NCBI GenBank assembly: GCA_021106655.1
Contig: JAIOTT010000459.1
Coordinates: 1-9,197, forward strand
Direction: 5' to 3'
DNA: 9,197 bases
Source: Bacteroidales bacterium
Lineage (GTDB): Bacteria > Bacteroidota > Bacteroidia > Bacteroidales > SMBSF77
The stretch's first letter is position 1, and every line of letters starts with the position of its first letter. Below, in pieces: positions 6,603 through 9,197 of this stretch. The notes beneath the pieces were generated by a model, which searched no databases, was not told the DNA's origin, and saw nothing but the letters and a program-made list of their open reading frames with translations. Position numbers and translations under genes: made by a program.

Positions 6603-7811
6603 ATGATGTTTAAAAATCTATCTATACTGTTGTTATTTTGCATTCCTTGTTTTTTATCTGCTTGTAATATTCCAGATGATGCTTATGAGCACTCCACAAG
6701 TGATAGAATAATTGTCGGAGCTGAGCGCACAGATGTTTACTTTCCCTGGTTAAAGGATAAAAGAGTAGCTGTAATTACCAACCAAACATCAATGATAAAG
6801 AATAAACATCTTCTTGATAGCCTCCTTGGTTCTGGATTTGATGTGAGAAAGGCTTTTTGTCCGGAACATGGTTTTAGGGGTAAAGCTGAAGCAGGAGAGA
6901 AGATCGGTAATTATATTGATAAGAAGACAGGAATACCTGTTATTTCCCTCTATGGAAAGAATTACAAACCAAAGAATTCCGACTTGCAGGATATTGACAT
7001 TTTAATTTTTGACATTCAGGATGTCGGTGCCAGGTTTTATACTTATATCAGTACTATGACTTATGCGATGGAGGCTTGTGCTGAAAATGATATTACATTC
7101 CTGGTTCTCGACAGACCAAATCCAAATGGTTTCTATGTGGATGGGCCTGTACTTGAAAAAGAATTTAGTTCTTTTGTTGGTTTACATCCTGTACCAATTG
7201 TGCATGGAATGACTGTTGCTGAATATGCAAATATGATCAACACAGAAGGATGGTTGGAAAATAAATCAAAATGCAGACTAAAATATGTTAAAAATTTGAA
7301 CTATAATCACACCAGCCACTATATACTCCCTGTCAATCCATCACCAAACCTGCCGGACATGACCTCTATTTATCTTTATCCGTCGCTATGCTTGTTCGAA
7401 GGCACTGTTGTTAGCATTGGCAGAGGCACCAATAAACCTTTCCAGCTAATCGGACATCCTGATATTAAAAACACAGACTTCTTTTTTATTCCTGAAAGCA
7501 TTCCGGGAGTGAGCCTTAATCCTAAATTTAATGGACAGAAGTGTTTTGGTTTTGATCTGTCTGATTATTCAGTCGATTCAAGTTTGAAAAAAATGCAATT
7601 GGATTTAAGCTGGATAATTAAGATCTATGGTCAGTTTGATAAAGAGGATGACTTTTTTAATTCCTATTTTAATAAACTTGCAGGCAACAACAAATTAAAG
7701 GAACAAATCAAAAATGGTGATAGCATTGAAAATATCCGCGAAAGTTGGAAAGAGAAGTTAAATGAGTTCAAAATGATTCGTAAAAAATACCTTTTATATG
7801 AGGATTTTTAA
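6603..7811 (+). CDS. namZ: Exo-beta-N-acetylmuramidase NamZ-type lipoprotein (DUF1343, GH171)
   Basis: A DUF1343-family glycosidase; the characterised member, NamZ of Bacillus subtilis, removes terminal MurNAc from the non-reducing end of peptidoglycan chains. Here it is 402 residues. The N terminus is a lipoprotein signal with hydrophobic residues 6-18 and lipobox LSAC (C21), so the mature protein is a membrane-anchored lipoprotein. Conserved family blocks are VITNQTS (57-63), PEHGFRG (87-93, with the acidic residue E88), DIQDVGARFYTY (137-148), DRPNPNG (170-176), HGMT (201-204), PSPNLP (246-251) and FEGT...SIGRGT (265-276). ATG 6603 is chosen because it places the signal peptide at the N terminus; ATG 6606 directly after it is equally possible. 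The open frame extends upstream to 6516, but that part runs through the inverted repeat. It is a single-gene unit by spacing, divergent from the permease. Membrane location (outer versus inner) cannot be decided; acidic residues after the lipobox (CNIPDD) may favour surface exposure. Confidence 0.92.
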   Translation: MMFKNLSILLLFCIPCFLSACNIPDDAYEHSTSDRIIVGAERTDVYFPWLKDKRVAVITNQTSMIKNKHLLDSLLGSGFDVRKAFCPEHGFRGKAEAGEKIGNYIDKKTGIPVISLYGKNYKPKNSDLQDIDILIFDIQDVGARFYTYISTMTYAMEACAENDITFLVLDRPNPNGFYVDGPVLEKEFSSFVGLHPVPIVHGMTVAEYANMINTEGWLENKSKCRLKYVKNLNYNHTSHYILPVNPSPNLPDMTSIYLYPSLCLFEGTVVSIGRGTNKPFQLIGHPDIKNTDFFFIPESIPGVSLNPKFNGQKCFGFDLSDYSVDSSLKKMQLDLSWIIKIYGQFDKEDDFFNSYFNKLAGNNKLKEQIKNGDSIENIRESWKEKLNEFKMIRKKYLLYEDF

Positions 7812-7834
7812 TAAACTCTGATGATAATGTTTTT

Positions 7835-7930
7835 ACCACAAAGGAACCACAAAGTACTTCACGAAGGTTCTCTAAGGAGGTATTTTCTTTGTGTATCCTT
7901 TGTGATATCCTTTGTGTGACTTAGTGGTTA
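7835..7930. repeat. Inverted arrays of CACAAAG / CTTTGTG words
   Basis: CACAAAG occurs at 7837-7843 and 7848-7854 (step 11). Its reverse complement CTTTGTG occurs at 7887-7893, 7898-7904 and 7910-7916 (steps 11 and 12). The outer ends also correspond: ACCACAAAGG on the left, and ACTTAGTGGTTA on the right, which reads TAACCACTAAGT in reverse. The spacer of about 32 bases contains CTTC-AC-GAAG. The element fills most of the 165 bases between the namZ stop and the smpB start and could form a long imperfect stem in RNA, but it lacks a terminator T-run. Confidence 0.75.
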
Positions 7931-7951
7931 AATAATGATTTGGAAAATTTG

Positions 7952-7959
7952 TATTTTTG
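7952..7959 (+). promoter_or_regulatory. -7 box for smpB
   Basis: TATTTTTG, followed by C, matches the Bacteroidota consensus TAnnTTTG and the common extended form ending in GC. It ends 17 bases before the smpB ATG at 7977, giving a short leader. The upstream in-frame ATG at 7935 precedes this box, which argues against it as the start. No well-spaced -33 element was found. Confidence 0.55.
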
Positions 7960-7976
7960 CCTGCTGGAAACGAACA

Positions 7977-8426
7977 ATGAACAATACAATAAGCATAAAA
8001 AACAAAAAAGCCTCCTACGCATATTTTCTGATAGAGGAGTTTACGGCTGGGATAAAGCTTTCCGGTACGGAAATAAAATCTATACGGGGAGGTAAGGCTA
8101 GCCTGATTGATGCCTATTGTGGTTTTATTGGGAATGAACTTTTTGTCAGGAATATGCATATTGCTGAATATAAATTCGGTACTCATTATAATCATGAACC
8201 AAAGCGTGACCGTAAGCTCTTACTTACTAAAAGAGAACTTAAAAAACTTATGAATAAAGTTGCTGAGAAAGGATTTACAATCATTCCTGTACTTCTTTAT
8301 ATTAATGAAAAGGGTCTTGCCAAGGTGAATATTGCTTTAGCCAGGGGTAAGCACTATTATGATAAACGTGATAGCCTTAAGAAAAAGGATACGCAAAGGG
8401 AGATTGAGAGGTCGAGAGACTTTTAA
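7977..8426 (+). CDS. smpB: SsrA-binding protein SmpB
   Basis: A small RNA-binding protein that delivers tmRNA (SsrA) to stalled ribosomes for trans-translation. It has 149 residues, normal for the family. Recognisable blocks are NKKASYAYFLIEEF (9-22), GTEIKSIRGGKASL (30-43), NHEPKRDRKLLL (72-83), and LARGKHYYDKRDSLKKKD (121-138), followed by a basic C-terminal tail QREIERSRDF that enters the ribosomal A site when ordered. ATG 7977 is preferred over the in-frame ATG at 7935: it gives the typical N-terminal length and lies just after the predicted -7 box. A weak GGA lies about 10 bases upstream of the ATG. The gene stands alone between two repeat-filled spacers. The tmRNA gene itself was not seen in the window. 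Confidence 0.96.
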   Translation: MNNTISIKNKKASYAYFLIEEFTAGIKLSGTEIKSIRGGKASLIDAYCGFIGNELFVRNMHIAEYKFGTHYNHEPKRDRKLLLTKRELKKLMNKVAEKGFTIIPVLLYINEKGLAKVNIALARGKHYYDKRDSLKKKDTQREIERSRDF

Positions 8427-8436
8427 GGAAAGGTGG

Positions 8437-8487
8437 CAGTGGCAGTAACAGTCACCAGTCAGCAGTTACCAATCAGTAGTTACCAGT
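8437..8487. repeat. Cluster of CAGT words, short irregular period
   Basis: CAGT begins at 8437, 8443, 8449, 8456, 8463, 8474 and 8484 (steps 6, 6, 7, 7, 11, 10), with near copies CAGC (8460) and TAGT (8477) between. Longer shared phrases are CAGTTACC (8463) and TAGTTACCAGTTAG (8477-8490). It starts 10 bases after the smpB stop. The rest of the spacer up to 8589 is featureless AT-rich DNA apart from the possible promoter of the next gene. Confidence 0.7.
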
Positions 8488-8589
8488 TAGAAGAAACCAT
8501 TAGGCAGGCAACAAATAACAATAACTGATAATAAAACCATTTATATTTAGTTATAATTATTGCTCAAGCTTCATATGTAATTATTTTCA

Positions 8590-8597
8590 TACATTTG
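8590..8597 (+). promoter_or_regulatory. Likely -7 box for the thioredoxin-like gene
   Basis: TACATTTG matches TAnnTTTG and ends 32 bases before the ATG at 8630. No -33 element is clear: a TTG at 8560-8562 is too far upstream. The position is good for a separate transcription unit. Confidence 0.45.
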
Positions 8598-8629
8598 TAG
8601 TCTGAATTTTATTAATCCCTGTATAATTT

Positions 8630-9166
8630 ATGAAAAGACAAATTATTATCATCATAGCAGTCGTCCTTGTATTATTGCCTTCTACACTTTTCTCACAAAA
8701 CAAGATCAAGTGGTACAGCTTCGAGGAAGCTTTTGAGTTAAACAAGAAAAACCCTAAGAAAATATTTATTGACGTTTATACTGACTGGTGTGGGTGGTGT
8801 AAAAGAATGGATGCCACAACTTTTTCAAATCCGTATATTGTCGAATATATGAACAAGCATTATTATTCTGTAAAACTTAATGCCGAAAGAGTGGATACTG
8901 TGTTCGTCGATGGTCTAATGTTTATCAACCCAAATCCCGGGCAACGTAAATCATCACATCAGTTGGCAGTATCACTTTTGCAGGGTAAAATGTCATATCC
9001 TTCCTATGTGTTTATGAATGAAAAAAATGAATGGCTGACTGTTGTTCCCGGTTATATGAAGCCACCAGCCTTTGAGCCGGTTATCCGTTACTTTGGGGAT
9101 GGTGACTACCTGAACAAAAACTGGGAAGAGTACAATAAGACTTTTAAAGCTGACATTGTGGAATAG
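8630..9166 (+). CDS. Secreted thioredoxin-fold protein with WCGWCK motif
   Basis: A 178-residue exported thioredoxin-like protein. Residues 1-22 are a signal peptide (KR start, Ile/Val/Leu-rich core, LFSQ at the likely cleavage site), so it acts in the periplasm. The fold is shown by KIFIDVYTDWCGWCKRMD (44-61), with active-site cysteines C54 and C57 spaced CxxC, and by SYPSYVFMN (122-130), which supplies the cis-proline P124. CGWC in place of CGPC is the form common in the thioredoxin_7/DUF255-like group rather than in classical thioredoxin, so a role in disulfide reduction or thiol maintenance of exported proteins is likely but its partner is unknown. There is an insertion between the active-site helix and the cis-Pro strand (about 85-120), with FINPNPGQRKSSHQLA. 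A C-terminal segment DYLNKNWEEYNKTF extends beyond the fold. The gene has its own predicted -7 box. No partner gene is visible in the 31 bases that follow. Confidence 0.85.
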   Translation: MKRQIIIIIAVVLVLLPSTLFSQNKIKWYSFEEAFELNKKNPKKIFIDVYTDWCGWCKRMDATTFSNPYIVEYMNKHYYSVKLNAERVDTVFVDGLMFINPNPGQRKSSHQLAVSLLQGKMSYPSYVFMNEKNEWLTVVPGYMKPPAFEPVIRYFGDGDYLNKNWEEYNKTFKADIVE

Positions 9167-9197
9167 ACACTGACTTATCCAAACCCCTATCCAGTAC

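Noticed and set aside
7872..8195. A 107-codon minus-strand open frame
   Set aside because: It is antisense to smpB and begins or ends in the CACAAAG repeat; the protein has no recognisable features.

Overview
The window comes from an AT-rich member of the Bacteroidota, most likely an environmental or anaerobic Bacteroidales/Marinilabiliales-type lineage. Three things support this. The gene content is typical: tandem DUF1573 proteins, an Mpl-type ligase, a DUF1343/NamZ lipoprotein and an FtsX-family permease. Several genes are preceded by the Bacteroidota -7 promoter box TAnnTTTG. Most starts lack a clear Shine-Dalgarno sequence. The genus cannot be named from the sequence alone.

Layout: 1-375 is the C-terminal end of transcription termination factor Rho (+), closed by a strong hairpin at 379-415 that also faces the convergent gene on the other strand. 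On the minus strand, read right to left, are mpl (4117-2762), a secreted two-domain DUF1573 protein (2643-1555) and its tandem paralogue (1515-430). A 79-bp divergent spacer separates mpl from a plus-strand [4Fe-4S] APS reductase, cysH (4197-4901). The convergent gap 4902-5140 holds a two-part inverted array of short repeats. An FtsX/LolC-type ABC permease (6367-5141, minus) is divergent from a NamZ-type exo-N-acetylmuramidase lipoprotein (6603-7811, plus), with an inverted short-period repeat between them. Then come smpB (7977-8426) and a secreted thioredoxin-like protein (8630-9166), each behind an intergenic stretch with yet another short-repeat family.

The genes do not form one pathway; this looks like an ordinary core-genome neighbourhood with many short transcription units. 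Two genes concern peptidoglycan turnover (mpl re-attaches recycled peptide to UDP-MurNAc; NamZ releases terminal MurNAc), two concern RNA/translation quality control (rho, smpB), one sulfate assimilation, one envelope transport, and three are exported proteins of partly unknown role. No mobile element, tRNA, rRNA or CRISPR array was seen. No gene-free stretch exceeds 300 bases.

The least explained material is intergenic. Four spacers carry four different families of short-period repeats, three of them organised as inverted pairs of arrays. The other notable point is the complementary loss of the cysteine motif in the two DUF1573 paralogues. I found no convincing evidence of a wholly new multi-gene system.
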